A stretch of 64,000 bases of DNA from Streptacidiphilus albus JL83 (GCF_000744705.1 NZ_JQML01000001.1:1488001-1552000); one strand, 5' to 3'. Shown: positions 25,056 to 33,646, numbered from the stretch's first letter. Made by a program: numbers and translations. Notes: generated by a model not told the origin, from the sequence alone.

Positions 25056-26890
25056 CGCTCCGCACCCGCCTTCGGCACCGGCCGCAGCCGCACCTTGACC
25101 GAGACCCGCTCGTCGCCCTCGGGCAGCCGGACCGTCAGCGCGGTGGCGTCGAAGTCCGTGTGGTCCTTGCCGTCGATCTCGACCGAGGCCAGCTCGACCG
25201 CGCCGGCCGGCAGCAGGTCGGGCGAGACCCGCAGGGTCCGCTCCGGCAGGGCGTTGGGCGTGGGCTTGAAGTAGAAGTCCATCTCCCGGCCGTTGAGCAG
25301 CAGGTTGTTGTAGACCGCGGCCAGGTAGCAGAGCTCGGCCGAGTGGTACATGCTCATCGAGTGGCTGCCCTTGAGCCGCTCCGTGCCCAGCAGGTACGGC
25401 ATGCCGTCCGCCAGCACGTTGAAGTAGACGGCGCCCTCGTCGTGGTCCAGGAAGAAGGTGTTGTAGAAGGACTCCGCCTGCCGGGCCTCGCGCTGGTACT
25501 CGGTACCGCCCACCACGCCGCCCAGGATCAGGTAGGCCAGGATCGCCTGCTCCTGCTGCCACCAGGCCTTGCGGTCGTGCCAGGCGAAGCGGTGGTAGTC
25601 CTCGCCGTCGCGCTTGATCCGCTCCACCACGTCGTACCAGCCGCCGCGCTGCCGGTCGCTGCCGGCCGCGGGCATCAGCGCGGCGATCTTGGTGGCCAGC
25701 TCCTGGTACTCGGCCTTGGGACGCAGCGAGTTCATCCGCATCAGGTTCCAGGCGATCTTCAGGTTGTGGCCGACCACCGCGCGGTTCTGCTGCCAGCCGT
25801 GGGTGGTGTCGTGGGACCAGTCGCGGTGGAAGCGCTCCTGGACGAAGGGGCTGGTCTTGTAGTCCGGGAACCGCTCGACGATGGTGTCGAAGGTGGTCTC
25901 CAGGAAGTCCGCGTACTTCTCGTCGCCGGTGGCCAGGTACAGGTTGACCAGGTAGGCGGGCGCGTGGTCGCCGACCGAGTTCCAGTTCTTCCGCTCGCGG
26001 TTCTCGCCCAGGGTGTCGTGGTCCGCCCGGAACAGGATCGGGTCGACGTGGGAGTAGTAGCCGCCCTGCTCGGCGTCGTGGAAGAACTTCTCGAACAGCC
26101 GGATGGTCGCGTCCGCGTCGCCCTTGATCGCCGGGTCGCCGGTGATCCGGTAGGTCTGGATCGGGCCGGCCAGGGCGTAGATCTGCTCGTACATCGGGAT
26201 GGCGTCGTAGTCGTCGGAGAACTCCGAGGTGAACAGCTTGCGCTCGCTGTCACCGTCGATCTTGATGCCGTGGTACCAGTAGACGACGTCGTCCTCGTTG
26301 TCGACCACCCGCATGTGCTTGCGCAGGTACTCGGTGCCGCGCTCGGCGACCTCCAGGTACTCGTCCTTCCCGGTCAGCAGGTAGGCCGAGGCCATCCCGT
26401 AGACCAGCCGGGAGATGGTGTCGGTCTCCTGGACGTGGCTGTCGGTCTTCTCGCCGCCCAGCCGGATCTCGGTCCGGTACTCGTCGAAGTCCACCACGCC
26501 CTCCGGGAACTGGGCCCGGCGGTAGAAGTCGGCCAGCGACTCGATCTGGTTGACCCACCAGCCCCCCTCCTCGAAGCGGTAGTCCTCGGCCTGCCGGCCG
26601 GTGAACACCAGCCGCTTGGCCTCGCAGTGCACCTGGTCGCCCTTGGGGTAGAAGACCCCGCCGACGAAGAGGAAGCGCCCCGGCGAGAGCATCTCGTCGA
26701 TGTGCGCGGAGGCGTCGGTGTACGGCTCGTCGAGGTTGCGCAGCAGTTCGGCGCTGGGGTCGCCGGCCAGCGACACCGTGAAGCGGCGGTCGTCGGCGGT
26801 GCGCACCCGCAGGATCCGGGCGTCCGAGTCGAAGTGCTCGACGTAGCCGGCGAGGGTGTCGGAGAACGTGAAGTTCGCTGAATCAGTCAT
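25052..26890 (-). CDS. (Alpha/alpha)6-barrel protein related to the N-acylglucosamine 2-epimerase family
   Basis: 612 residues. After a 100-residue beta-rich N-terminus there is a long helical barrel with AGE-like features (THGWQQNRAVVGHNLK, AWNLMRMNSL, WWQQEQAILAYLILGG, YHSAELCYL). AGE-family and related barrels isomerise or hydrolyse sugars. The extra N- and C-terminal regions are not typical of AGE epimerases. AAGGAG precedes the ATG, and both ends overlap neighbours by ATGA. A sugar or oligosaccharide substrate is inferred from fold and context; the reaction is unknown. Confidence 0.7.
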   Translation of the reverse strand: MTDSANFTFSDTLAGYVEHFDSDARILRVRTADDRRFTVSLAGDPSAELLRNLDEPYTDASAHIDEMLSPGRFLFVGGVFYPKGDQVHCEAKRLVFTGRQAEDYRFEEGGWWVNQIESLADFYRRAQFPEGVVDFDEYRTEIRLGGEKTDSHVQETDTISRLVYGMASAYLLTGKDEYLEVAERGTEYLRKHMRVVDNEDDVVYWYHGIKIDGDSERKLFTSEFSDDYDAIPMYEQIYALAGPIQTYRITGDPAIKGDADATIRLFEKFFHDAEQGGYYSHVDPILFRADHDTLGENRERKNWNSVGDHAPAYLVNLYLATGDEKYADFLETTFDTIVERFPDYKTSPFVQERFHRDWSHDTTHGWQQNRAVVGHNLKIAWNLMRMNSLRPKAEYQELATKIAALMPAAGSDRQRGGWYDVVERIKRDGEDYHRFAWHDRKAWWQQEQAILAYLILGGVVGGTEYQREARQAESFYNTFFLDHDEGAVYFNVLADGMPYLLGTERLKGSHSMSMYHSAELCYLAAVYNNLLLNGREMDFYFKPTPNALPERTLRVSPDLLPAGAVELASVEIDGKDHTDFDATALTVRLPEGDERVSVKVRLRPVPKAGAER

Positions 26891-27354
26891 GACCCACTCC
26901 TTCGGTCGCTGTCTCTGTGCTGCCCGCGGTTCTGCGTTGCTGTGGTTCCCTGCGGTTCGTCGTCCACGAAGCCCTGGCTCACCTCGACGATCACGCCGTC
27001 CGGGTCGCGCAACCAGACGGTGCGCCAGCCGCAGATGAAGTCGTCGAAGCCCAGCGGCCCCAGGGTCACCTCGGCCGCCCCGCCCATGGCGGCCAGGAAC
27101 CCGTCCACGTCGTCGGTCTGGAACGCCAGGTGGCGCATCCGGCCCGGCTCGGCCGGGCCGTCGTGGTCGGCGGTCTGCGACGCGGCCTGCTCGGCCGCGA
27201 AGAGCTCCAGGTAGGCCTCGCCCCGGCGCAGGAAGATGATCGAGGAGTCCCCGAGGTCGACCACCCGGGCCCGGCTGAAGCCGAACCAGCGGGTGTAGAA
27301 GTCCTCGGTCGCCTTCTGGTCGAGGCAGTTGAGGCCCACGTGCGACCAGCGCAT
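26887..27354 (-). CDS. VOC-superfamily (glyoxalase/bleomycin-resistance-like) protein
   Basis: 155 residues. WSHVGLNCLDQKATEDFY, the central MRHLAFQTDDVDGF and the final LRDPDGVIVEV mark paired beta-alpha-beta-beta-beta modules of the vicinal oxygen chelate fold. Candidate metal ligands His6, a central His and the Glu in VIVEVSQ are present. Members are glyoxalases, dioxygenases or epimerases. The start overlaps the DJ-1 stop (TGATG) and the end overlaps the barrel gene. With three DJ-1 proteins nearby, dicarbonyl handling is plausible. Confidence 0.82.
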   Translation of the reverse strand: MRWSHVGLNCLDQKATEDFYTRWFGFSRARVVDLGDSSIIFLRRGEAYLELFAAEQAASQTADHDGPAEPGRMRHLAFQTDDVDGFLAAMGGAAEVTLGPLGFDDFICGWRTVWLRDPDGVIVEVSQGFVDDEPQGTTATQNRGQHRDSDRRSGS

Positions 27355-27968
27355 CAGGACTCCCCCCGGGCCGCGCGCTCGGTCAGGACGGTGATCAGCC
27401 GGCGGGCGAACAGGTGGTGGTGCGCGCCGGTGCGCCCGGTGACCAGGTCGCCGCCGTCCACCACCACGTCCTCGTCGACGTACTCGGCGCCCATGTTCCT
27501 GATGTCGCCGATGAGGTTGTTGTGGCAGACCACCTTGCGGCCGCGCACCTCCTCCGGGATCGAGGCCGCCAGCCACATGCCGTGGCAGATGATGCCCTTG
27601 ACCACCGAGGGCTCGGCGAAGGCGCGCTGCAGCAGCGCGGTGGCCGGGGCCAGCCGGTCCACGTCCTCGGTGTAGCGCAGCCGGTCGGCCACCATGCCGG
27701 AGGGCACGATCAGCGCCGCGTAGCCGCGCAACTCGTCGTCGGACAGCCCCTCCAGGCCGCGGTCGACCTCGAACGGGGCCCGGTACTCGTGCCCGCTGAA
27801 GGTGATCCGCTCCTGGCCCCAGAGCCGGGTGAGGAACTCCACCCGGGCGCCCTCCTCGGCGAAGCGGTGCTGGTAGTAGAAGATCTCCGGCTCGTAGTAG
27901 TCGCTCTCCATCAGGACGGCGATCCGCTTGCCGGACAGCGGGCCCGGCTTCAGCACGGCCTCAGACAC
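27354..27968 (-). CDS. DJ-1/PfpI superfamily protein, copy B
   Basis: 204 residues. The nucleophile elbow is GIICHGMWLAAS, preceded by a conserved Glu in LMESDYYEPE. Its CHGMW context is typical of PfpI-type proteins. It starts 8 bp inside the GMC oxidoreductase 3' end and ends on the VOC start, so translation is tightly coupled. Likely activity is deglycase, glyoxalase III or amidase-like; substrate unknown. Confidence 0.85.
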   Translation of the reverse strand: MSEAVLKPGPLSGKRIAVLMESDYYEPEIFYYQHRFAEEGARVEFLTRLWGQERITFSGHEYRAPFEVDRGLEGLSDDELRGYAALIVPSGMVADRLRYTEDVDRLAPATALLQRAFAEPSVVKGIICHGMWLAASIPEEVRGRKVVCHNNLIGDIRNMGAEYVDEDVVVDGGDLVTGRTGAHHHLFARRLITVLTERAARGES

Positions 27969-29559
27969 GGGACTCCCCCTTGATCAGATCGGCTGCCCGC
28001 TCCGCGATCATCACGATGGCGGCGTGGCAGTTGCCGGAGGGCACGGCCGGCATCACGCTGGCGTCGACCACCCGCAGCCCGTTCACCTGGTGCACCCTCA
28101 GTTCCGGGTCCACCACGGACAGGTCGTCCACGCCCATCCGGCAGGAGCCGGCCTGGTGGTGGTAGCTCTCCGCGTGGTCGCGGACGAAGTCGCGCAGGGC
28201 GGCGTCGCCGACCACGTCGGGCCCCGGCTGCAGCTCCTGCTTGTACCAGGGCGAGAACGCCGAGGTGGCGAAGATCTCCCGGGCCAGCTTCACGCCCTGG
28301 ACCATCCGCTCCAGGTCCCAGCTGTCGCCGAGGTAGTTCGGGTTGATCAGCGGCGCCGACCTCGGGTTGCCGTCCGCCAGCCGGATCCAGCCCCGGGAGA
28401 CCGGGCGGACCACCCCGGGCAGAATGCTCACCGTGTTGGGGTGGTTCTGGCCCACGATCACGTCGAACGGCACGTGGACGAAGGCGATCTGCAGGTCGGG
28501 AGCGGGCAGTCCGGGCCGGGAGGCGAGGAACAGCGCGCTCTCCGAGAGGTTCTGGTGCGGCGGCGGGAGCTCCTGGCGGACCTCGGCCATCAGCCCGGTC
28601 AGCACGTGGTTGTGGAAGTTCTCGCCGACGCCGGGCACCGCCGCCCGCACCGGGATGTCGAACTTCCGCAGCTGGTCCGGGGCCCCGATGCCGGAGAGCA
28701 GCAGCAGCTTGGGCGACTCGATGGCGCCGGCCGCCAGGATCACCTCGCGCCTGGCCCGCACCTGGTAGGTGCCGGCCGGGTCGCTGCTGCCGAAGCTGTC
28801 GGCGACCACCCGACCGGGCACGCCGGTCGGCTGCGCCGACTGCTGGTACTCGACCCCGACACAGGTGTCGCCGTCGAACAGCAGCCTGGAGGCCTGGGCG
28901 GCGGTGCGCAGGGTGAGGTTGGCCCGGTCCAGGGCCGGCTCCAGGTAGGAGACCAGCGAGCCCCGGCGCTGTCCGTCGGCCACGTCGATGTGGTGCCAGC
29001 CGGCGCCGAACAGTCCGCGCCGGGGCCCGTAGGTGTTGAAGTCCGTGATCTCCTGGTGGCCGAGCTCGACCGCGGCGTCGATGAACGCCCGCGAGGTCGG
29101 GTTGGGCTGGTGCAGACCGGCGTTGGTGATCCGCTGGGGACCCGCGGTGCCGGTGGTGGCGGCGGTCGCGTCCTCCTGCGACTCCATCAGCGCGAAGTAG
29201 GGCAGCACGTCCGCGTAGGACCAGCCGGCCGCGCCCTGGTAGGCCCAGTTGTCGAAGTCGGAGGCGTGGCCGCGGATGTGCATCATGATGTAGAGGTTGC
29301 TGCTGCCGCCCGGGGCCTTGCCGCGCGGCTCGTAGGTGCTCCGGCCCCCCAGGCCGGGCTGCGGGACGCTGGTGTAGCCCCAGTCGATCGGGCCGCCCAG
29401 CAGCTTGTACCAGGACGACGGGTCGTCCACCTCCGGCGGGATCCGGTCGCCGCCGGCCTCCAGCACCAGCACGGTGGTCCGCGGGTCCTCGCTCAGCCGG
29501 TTGGCCAGCACGCTTCCGGCGGCTCCCGAACCGACGACGATGTAGTCGTACTCCTTCAC
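27961..29559 (-). CDS. GMC-family FAD-dependent oxidoreductase
   Basis: 532 residues; GTG start with a perfect AGGAGGT 5 bp upstream. The ADP-binding motif (VVGSGAAGSVLANRL), GMC signature 1 (GKAPGGSSNLYIMMH) and signature 2 (GAIESPKLLLLSGIG) are present. The catalytic base is His in SYHHQAGSCRMG. The second catalytic position, usually N or H, reads GNCHAAI, giving a His-His pair. GMC enzymes oxidise alcohols such as choline, sugars or aryl alcohols, forming aldehydes or lactones and often H2O2. It could feed aldehyde to the molybdenum hydroxylase encoded downstream. Confidence 0.9.
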   Translation of the reverse strand: MKEYDYIVVGSGAAGSVLANRLSEDPRTTVLVLEAGGDRIPPEVDDPSSWYKLLGGPIDWGYTSVPQPGLGGRSTYEPRGKAPGGSSNLYIMMHIRGHASDFDNWAYQGAAGWSYADVLPYFALMESQEDATAATTGTAGPQRITNAGLHQPNPTSRAFIDAAVELGHQEITDFNTYGPRRGLFGAGWHHIDVADGQRRGSLVSYLEPALDRANLTLRTAAQASRLLFDGDTCVGVEYQQSAQPTGVPGRVVADSFGSSDPAGTYQVRARREVILAAGAIESPKLLLLSGIGAPDQLRKFDIPVRAAVPGVGENFHNHVLTGLMAEVRQELPPPHQNLSESALFLASRPGLPAPDLQIAFVHVPFDVIVGQNHPNTVSILPGVVRPVSRGWIRLADGNPRSAPLINPNYLGDSWDLERMVQGVKLAREIFATSAFSPWYKQELQPGPDVVGDAALRDFVRDHAESYHHQAGSCRMGVDDLSVVDPELRVHQVNGLRVVDASVMPAVPSGNCHAAIVMIAERAADLIKGESRV

Positions 29560-29588
29560 CGATACCTCCTCGCTCGGACAGCGGCGGA

Positions 29589-29960
29589 TCAGACCTGGGA
29601 GAGCACCTGGAAGGGCATGGTGTCGTGGTAGTTGGCCATGTAGGCGATGCGCCCGTCGACGATCCGGAAGTAGTTCATGACCTCGGCCGTGACCGGCTTC
29701 CCGGTGACGCTCTCGGCGACCAGGTGGGAGACGGCCGCGGCGTGCTCGCCGTCCACCAGGAAGCGCACCGGCTGGTTCTGGAAGACCCGGTACATCTTGT
29801 CCATCCCGGCCATCATGGTGCGCAGCGTGGCCAGGCCCTCGATGTGGCCGGCCAGCTGCTCGTCCATCACCATGTCCTCGGTGAAGAGGTCGCACCAGCG
29901 GTCCCAGTCGCCCTCGTTCGCGTACTCGTAGTACTTGGTGAGCACCTCGTGTGCGTTCAT
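29589..29960 (-). CDS. SnoaL-like (NTF2-fold) protein 1
   Basis: 123 residues, one cone-shaped NTF2-fold domain: a helical start (MNAHEVLTKYYEYANEGDW) followed by a curved sheet ending FRIVDGRIAYMANYHD. AGGGAG precedes the ATG. SnoaL-like proteins include cyclases, isomerases, hydrolases and binding proteins. It is the third of three consecutive paralogues, lying 29 bp before the GMC gene. Confidence 0.8.
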   Translation of the reverse strand: MNAHEVLTKYYEYANEGDWDRWCDLFTEDMVMDEQLAGHIEGLATLRTMMAGMDKMYRVFQNQPVRFLVDGEHAAAVSHLVAESVTGKPVTAEVMNYFRIVDGRIAYMANYHDTMPFQVLSQV

Positions 29961-29993
29961 CGCTGTCTCCCTGCTCGTGACTGGATATCGGTG

Positions 29994-30449
29994 CTAGAGG
30001 CTGTCGCGGATGCCGCCGGGCCGGAACGGGGCCCAGAACTGGCTGAAGGCGGTCGCGTCGTCGCCGAAGAGGCCGTCGTGGCCTTCGACGATCCGGCCGT
30101 CGCGCCAGCGCATGAAGTGGAAGACGGTGGAGTCCAGGCGCTCGTACGGCGAGGTGCTGTCCTCCGGCGCACCGGCCCGCAGCCCGTAGTTGTGGCAGAC
30201 GTCGGCGGAGCAGTCGTCGCCGACCATGATCAGCTCGCGGTCCATCCGGAACGACCCGCCGCTCAGCTTGCCGGCCGTGGCCATCATCTCCAGGAAGGCG
30301 TCGAGGCTCTCGTACCAGCCCGCCAGCGGGTGGTTGCCGGGCACCAGCCAGCGCAGGTCCTCGGCGTAGTGCTCGATGATCTTGCTGCGGTCGCCGCTGC
30401 CCAGGGCCCGGTAGGCGGCCTCGACCTGGGATCGCGTCACTTCGGTCAT
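29994..30449 (-). CDS. SnoaL-like (NTF2-fold) protein 2
   Basis: 151 residues. VEAAYRALGSGDRSKIIEHY opens the NTF2 fold and HFMRWRDGRIVEGHD closes it. The family often uses an Asp/His pair in the cavity; Asp and His residues occur here but the catalytic set cannot be assigned by eye. Part of a row of three such genes between the ThDP decarboxylase and the GMC oxidoreductase. Confidence 0.8.
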   Translation of the reverse strand: MTEVTRSQVEAAYRALGSGDRSKIIEHYAEDLRWLVPGNHPLAGWYESLDAFLEMMATAGKLSGGSFRMDRELIMVGDDCSADVCHNYGLRAGAPEDSTSPYERLDSTVFHFMRWRDGRIVEGHDGLFGDDATAFSQFWAPFRPGGIRDSL

Positions 30450-30487
30450 GGTGTGGATTCCCTTCGGTGGCTACAGCACCTCGATGA

Positions 30488-30922
30488 CTACAGCGCGGCC
30501 GAACCGGGCATCGGGTCGAGGGCGTTGACGGCGTAGCGGCGGATCAGCGGGCCGTTCGGGCCGGCCACCACGGTCCAGGTCTGGTCGGCGTCGAAGCCCA
30601 GCCACTGGCTCTTCTCGGCCGGCGGGTTCCAGATCCGCGCCTGCCAGTTCACCACCACCCGGACGGTGGCCTCGCCGTCCGCCCAGACCGGCTCGACCTT
30701 GGTGACCGTGTGCACCTCGTCGAAGAAGCGGTTGGTCACCGCCTCGTACCAGCGGGCGAAGCCGGTGTGGCCGACGAAGGTGTCCTCGGGCACCTTGAAC
30801 TCGATCTCCTCATGCAGGAGTTCGAGCACCTGGGGCAGCGGGACGTGGCGGTCCAGAGCCACGTACCAGTTGACGGCGAACTCGTGGATCGACGCATCGG
30901 TCAGCGGCGGCGTTTCGGTCAT
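30488..30922 (-). CDS. SnoaL-like (NTF2-fold) protein 3
   Basis: 144 residues, start with GGGAGG upstream. NWYVALDRHVPLPQVLELL, FKVPEDTFVGHTGFARWYEA and a C-terminal sheet fit the NTF2 fold. First of the three SnoaL-like genes, 75 bp after the ThDP enzyme. Three dissimilar copies side by side suggest a hetero-oligomer or successive steps on related intermediates rather than recent duplication. Confidence 0.8.
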   Translation of the reverse strand: MTETPPLTDASIHEFAVNWYVALDRHVPLPQVLELLHEEIEFKVPEDTFVGHTGFARWYEAVTNRFFDEVHTVTKVEPVWADGEATVRVVVNWQARIWNPPAEKSQWLGFDADQTWTVVAGPNGPLIRRYAVNALDPMPGSAAL

Positions 30923-30997
30923 GGGGACCTCCCTCGGACGGGGTCGGCCGCACGGGTGAGCGGCGGCCGACCGATTCGGCGAAAGCGACTGGTCTGT

Positions 30998-32638
30998 TCA
31001 GATCTGGACGTCGACCAGGAACGGGCCCCGGTGGTCGAGCAGCTGGTCCGCGGCGGCGGCGGCCTCGCCCGGCTTCTCCACCCGTACTCCCTGCGCCCCC
31101 AGCGCCCGGGCCAGGCCCGCGAAGTCGATCTCCGGGGTGGACAGGTCGAAGGAGTTGGGGAAGTTGTGGGCGGGAATGCCGCGCTCGCGCCAGTACTGGT
31201 CGATGTTGTCGTCCAGCAGGCGGTACTTCCGGTTGTTGCAGACCACGAACTTGGCGTCCACGCCGTGGCGCACCGCGGTCCACAGCGCCTGGTACGTGTA
31301 CATCGAGCCGCCGTCCCCGGCGAAGCCGACGACCTCCCGGTCCGGCCGGGCCAGCTTGGCGCCGACGGCGCCGGGCAGGCCCACACCCAGCGAACCGCCC
31401 CGAGTGAGGTGGTAGTCGCCCGGCCGCTCCGGCGGGAGGTACCGGGTCACCAGCGGGGAGCTGGTCAGCGCCTCGTCGAAGACCACCAGGTCGCCACCGG
31501 TGCGGGTGGCCAGCCGGTGCAGGAACAGCTCCAGGTTCCCGGCGTCGGGCCCGGGGACGGCCGCCGCCTCGGCGTTCCGCTGCTCGGTCCGCTCGGCCAG
31601 CCGGTACTCCGCCGCCCGGCGCTGCTTCGGGTCCATCCGCTGGAGCAGCCCGCCGGCCAGGGCGGCCAGGGTCGCCCTGGGGTCGGCCGCGATGCCCAGG
31701 TCCACCGGGTGGTTCTTGGCGATCTCATAGGTGTTGAGGTCGATGTGGACGATCTTGGCGCCGACCCGGAACGGCGAGGCCAGATTGGGGAAGACCTCGG
31801 GAAAGACGTAGGTGCCGACGATCAGCACCGCGTCGGCGCCGGCGACCAGCTCCGTGCTGTGCTCGCCGAACATGTGCCCGGTCATGCCGCGCCGCAGCGG
31901 GTGCGAGGCGGGCAGGTTGACCTCGGAGGCGTCCACCTCCCACACGTCGGCGCCCAGCAGCTCGGCCACCCGCGCCAGTTCGCGCTGGGCACCGGCCAGG
32001 CTGACCCCGTCGCCCACCAGGATGACCGGGTTGGCCGCCCCGGCCAGCAGCTCGACGGCCGCCCCCACCGCCGAGGGCGCGGGCAGGCTGTCGGTCCTGG
32101 GCACGACCGTGGGCAGCACCGACTCGTGGTTGACCGCGTCCAGGACGTCCATCGGCAGCGCCACGAACACCGGGCCGCGCGGGGGCGTCAGGGCGATCTT
32201 GACCGCCCGGCGCACGGTGCGGAGCAGCGACTGCGGGTCGGTGACCCGGGTCGCGTACTTGGTCACCGGGCGGGCCATGGCCACCAGGTCGGCGGCCATC
32301 TGGGCGTCCATCGCGTCGTAGCGCACCCCGGCGTCGCCGGCGACCACGACCAGCGGGGTGTGGCCGCGCATCGACTGGTAGAGCATGCCGATGCCATTGC
32401 CGAGACCGACCCCGGAGTGCAATTGCAGCAGCGCCGCTCCGCCGGAGGCGCGGGCGTAGCCGTCCGCGATCCCGGCGGCCACCGTCTCCTGCAGCGAGAG
32501 GATGTAGTGGAACTCCGGGTCCTGGTCCGCCGCATCCAGGAACCCCTGTTCGACCGTGCCCGGATTTCCGAACATCCGATCGAGCCCATCGGCCCTGAAT
32601 TGTTCGATCAGCTTGAATTTTCCGGCAGCTGAGGTCAC
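30998..32638 (-). CDS. ThDP-dependent decarboxylase/carboligase, benzoylformate decarboxylase-like
   Basis: 546 residues, three-domain ThDP enzyme. The N-terminal FGNPGTVEQGF, the cofactor-activating Glu51 in LSLQETVAAG and His74 in LLQLHSGVG follow the benzoylformate decarboxylase pattern (its Ser26 position is Thr28 here). The C-terminal ThDP motif is GFAGDGGSMYTYQAL ending in CNN. It should decarboxylate a 2-oxoacid to an aldehyde or ligate two carbonyls. Start GTG at 32638 is 4 bp after DJ-1 copy C. The product aldehyde could pass to the molybdenum hydroxylase. Confidence 0.88.
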   Translation of the reverse strand: MTSAAGKFKLIEQFRADGLDRMFGNPGTVEQGFLDAADQDPEFHYILSLQETVAAGIADGYARASGGAALLQLHSGVGLGNGIGMLYQSMRGHTPLVVVAGDAGVRYDAMDAQMAADLVAMARPVTKYATRVTDPQSLLRTVRRAVKIALTPPRGPVFVALPMDVLDAVNHESVLPTVVPRTDSLPAPSAVGAAVELLAGAANPVILVGDGVSLAGAQRELARVAELLGADVWEVDASEVNLPASHPLRRGMTGHMFGEHSTELVAGADAVLIVGTYVFPEVFPNLASPFRVGAKIVHIDLNTYEIAKNHPVDLGIAADPRATLAALAGGLLQRMDPKQRRAAEYRLAERTEQRNAEAAAVPGPDAGNLELFLHRLATRTGGDLVVFDEALTSSPLVTRYLPPERPGDYHLTRGGSLGVGLPGAVGAKLARPDREVVGFAGDGGSMYTYQALWTAVRHGVDAKFVVCNNRKYRLLDDNIDQYWRERGIPAHNFPNSFDLSTPEIDFAGLARALGAQGVRVEKPGEAAAAADQLLDHRGPFLVDVQI

Positions 32639-32642
32639 GGAT

Positions 32643-33467
32643 TCACCAGCCGTACCGGATAAGACCGTCTTCCAGGACCGCGACTACCTTCTCGCCCGTA
32701 CGATAGGAGTCGGGCGTCGAACGGCCCGTGACGAACGGATAGTCCACGATCACCGAGACCGGCTTGCCGAAATTCCCGTGGTACGCGCCGTCGGGGCCGG
32801 TGGCATCGCGCAGGATGTACTCCAGCGGGTACGGCGGCGGGCCCATGACGAAGTCCGTGCCGAGGAATCCGGTGCCGTCCTTGTAGTCGTACTCCTTGCA
32901 GTGCCCGGTCACGTGCTTGCCCCAGATGATGCTCCTGCGGTCGCTCCAGTCCCGCGCGAAGGCCAGGCAGGCGACCCCGTAGCACTCGGCCGCCACCACC
33001 TTGTCGGCCCGCAGGAAGGAGAGGATCAGCCCGTGCACCCGCTCGTTGTTGGCGAGGTCGACGATCGGACCGCTGCCGCCCACGATCAGCAGCGCGTCGT
33101 AGTCCGCGATCTCGGCGTCGATCTGCTCCAGGTCCCGGTGGTACTGCTCCAGGGCCGGCAGGTAGCCGGCGTCGCTGGTGTACGGGCGCTCCGGCAGCCA
33201 GGAGCTCAGGTCCAGCGGTGCGTCGAGCCGGCCGGAGGCGTCGAACTCGCGTCCCAGGCGGGCGTTCTCCGCGCTGGTGACCGAGCGGCCCAGCGGCGGG
33301 TCGATGTAGTCGGGGTCCAAGCTGGGCGGCAGCGCGTGCGCCCGCTTTCCGGTGGGCGTGGCGAAGGTGACCTCGTAGCCACGTGCGTCGAACTGGGAGA
33401 CCGGGCCGATCATTTCCTCGGCCCAGTAGCCGTGCTCCGAAACCAAGACCAGAATCTTCTTGCTCAT
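32643..33467 (-). CDS. DJ-1/PfpI superfamily protein, copy C
   Basis: 274 residues from the ATG at 33467, chosen for GGGAGG 8 bp upstream and the typical MSKKILVLVSEHGYWAEE start; longer in-frame starts run into the leader. The Cys lies in AAECYGVACLAF, a different elbow from copies A and B. The length and inserted middle resemble the larger PfpI/ThiJ proteins. It opens the long - strand operon and is divergent from the receiver/reductase fusion across a 315-bp region. Confidence 0.83.
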   Translation of the reverse strand: MSKKILVLVSEHGYWAEEMIGPVSQFDARGYEVTFATPTGKRAHALPPSLDPDYIDPPLGRSVTSAENARLGREFDASGRLDAPLDLSSWLPERPYTSDAGYLPALEQYHRDLEQIDAEIADYDALLIVGGSGPIVDLANNERVHGLILSFLRADKVVAAECYGVACLAFARDWSDRRSIIWGKHVTGHCKEYDYKDGTGFLGTDFVMGPPPYPLEYILRDATGPDGAYHGNFGKPVSVIVDYPFVTGRSTPDSYRTGEKVVAVLEDGLIRYGW

Positions 33468-33498
33468 CGATACCCTCCCACGGTTCCTGGCGACAGGA

Positions 33499-33523
33499 CG
33501 GTCGGGCCCCTTGCTCCCGACCG
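33499..33523. promoter_or_regulatory. Hairpin in the leader of the DJ-1 copy C operon
   Basis: CGGTCGGG and CCCGACCG form a perfect 8-bp stem around a 9-base loop, 32-56 bp upstream of the DJ-1 start. It may stabilise or regulate the 5' leader of the long operon. Confidence 0.35.
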
Positions 33524-33611
33524 AGACCCACGGTGCGCCGTCGCCCGGCGGCAGGGAAAGCAACTGGACCGGAGTTGGTGACGTAGCCCCATGTCGGCCT
33601 GTTTTCCTGGA

Positions 33612-33623
33612 ACTTCATGAAGT
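33612..33623. promoter_or_regulatory. Perfect palindrome ACTTCATGAAGT in the divergent region
   Basis: A 12-bp exact dyad placed 145 bp before the DJ-1 operon and 160 bp before the receiver/reductase gene; a candidate operator that could serve both promoters. Confidence 0.45.
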
Positions 33624-33646
33624 ATCGGTGAATCCGCGCGAAACCC

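Noticed and set aside
26887-33467. Aromatic polyketide or other secondary-metabolite cluster, suggested by SnoaL-like and ABM-like genes
   Set aside because: No ketosynthase, NRPS, terpene synthase or RiPP core is present; SnoaL and ABM folds are widespread outside such clusters.
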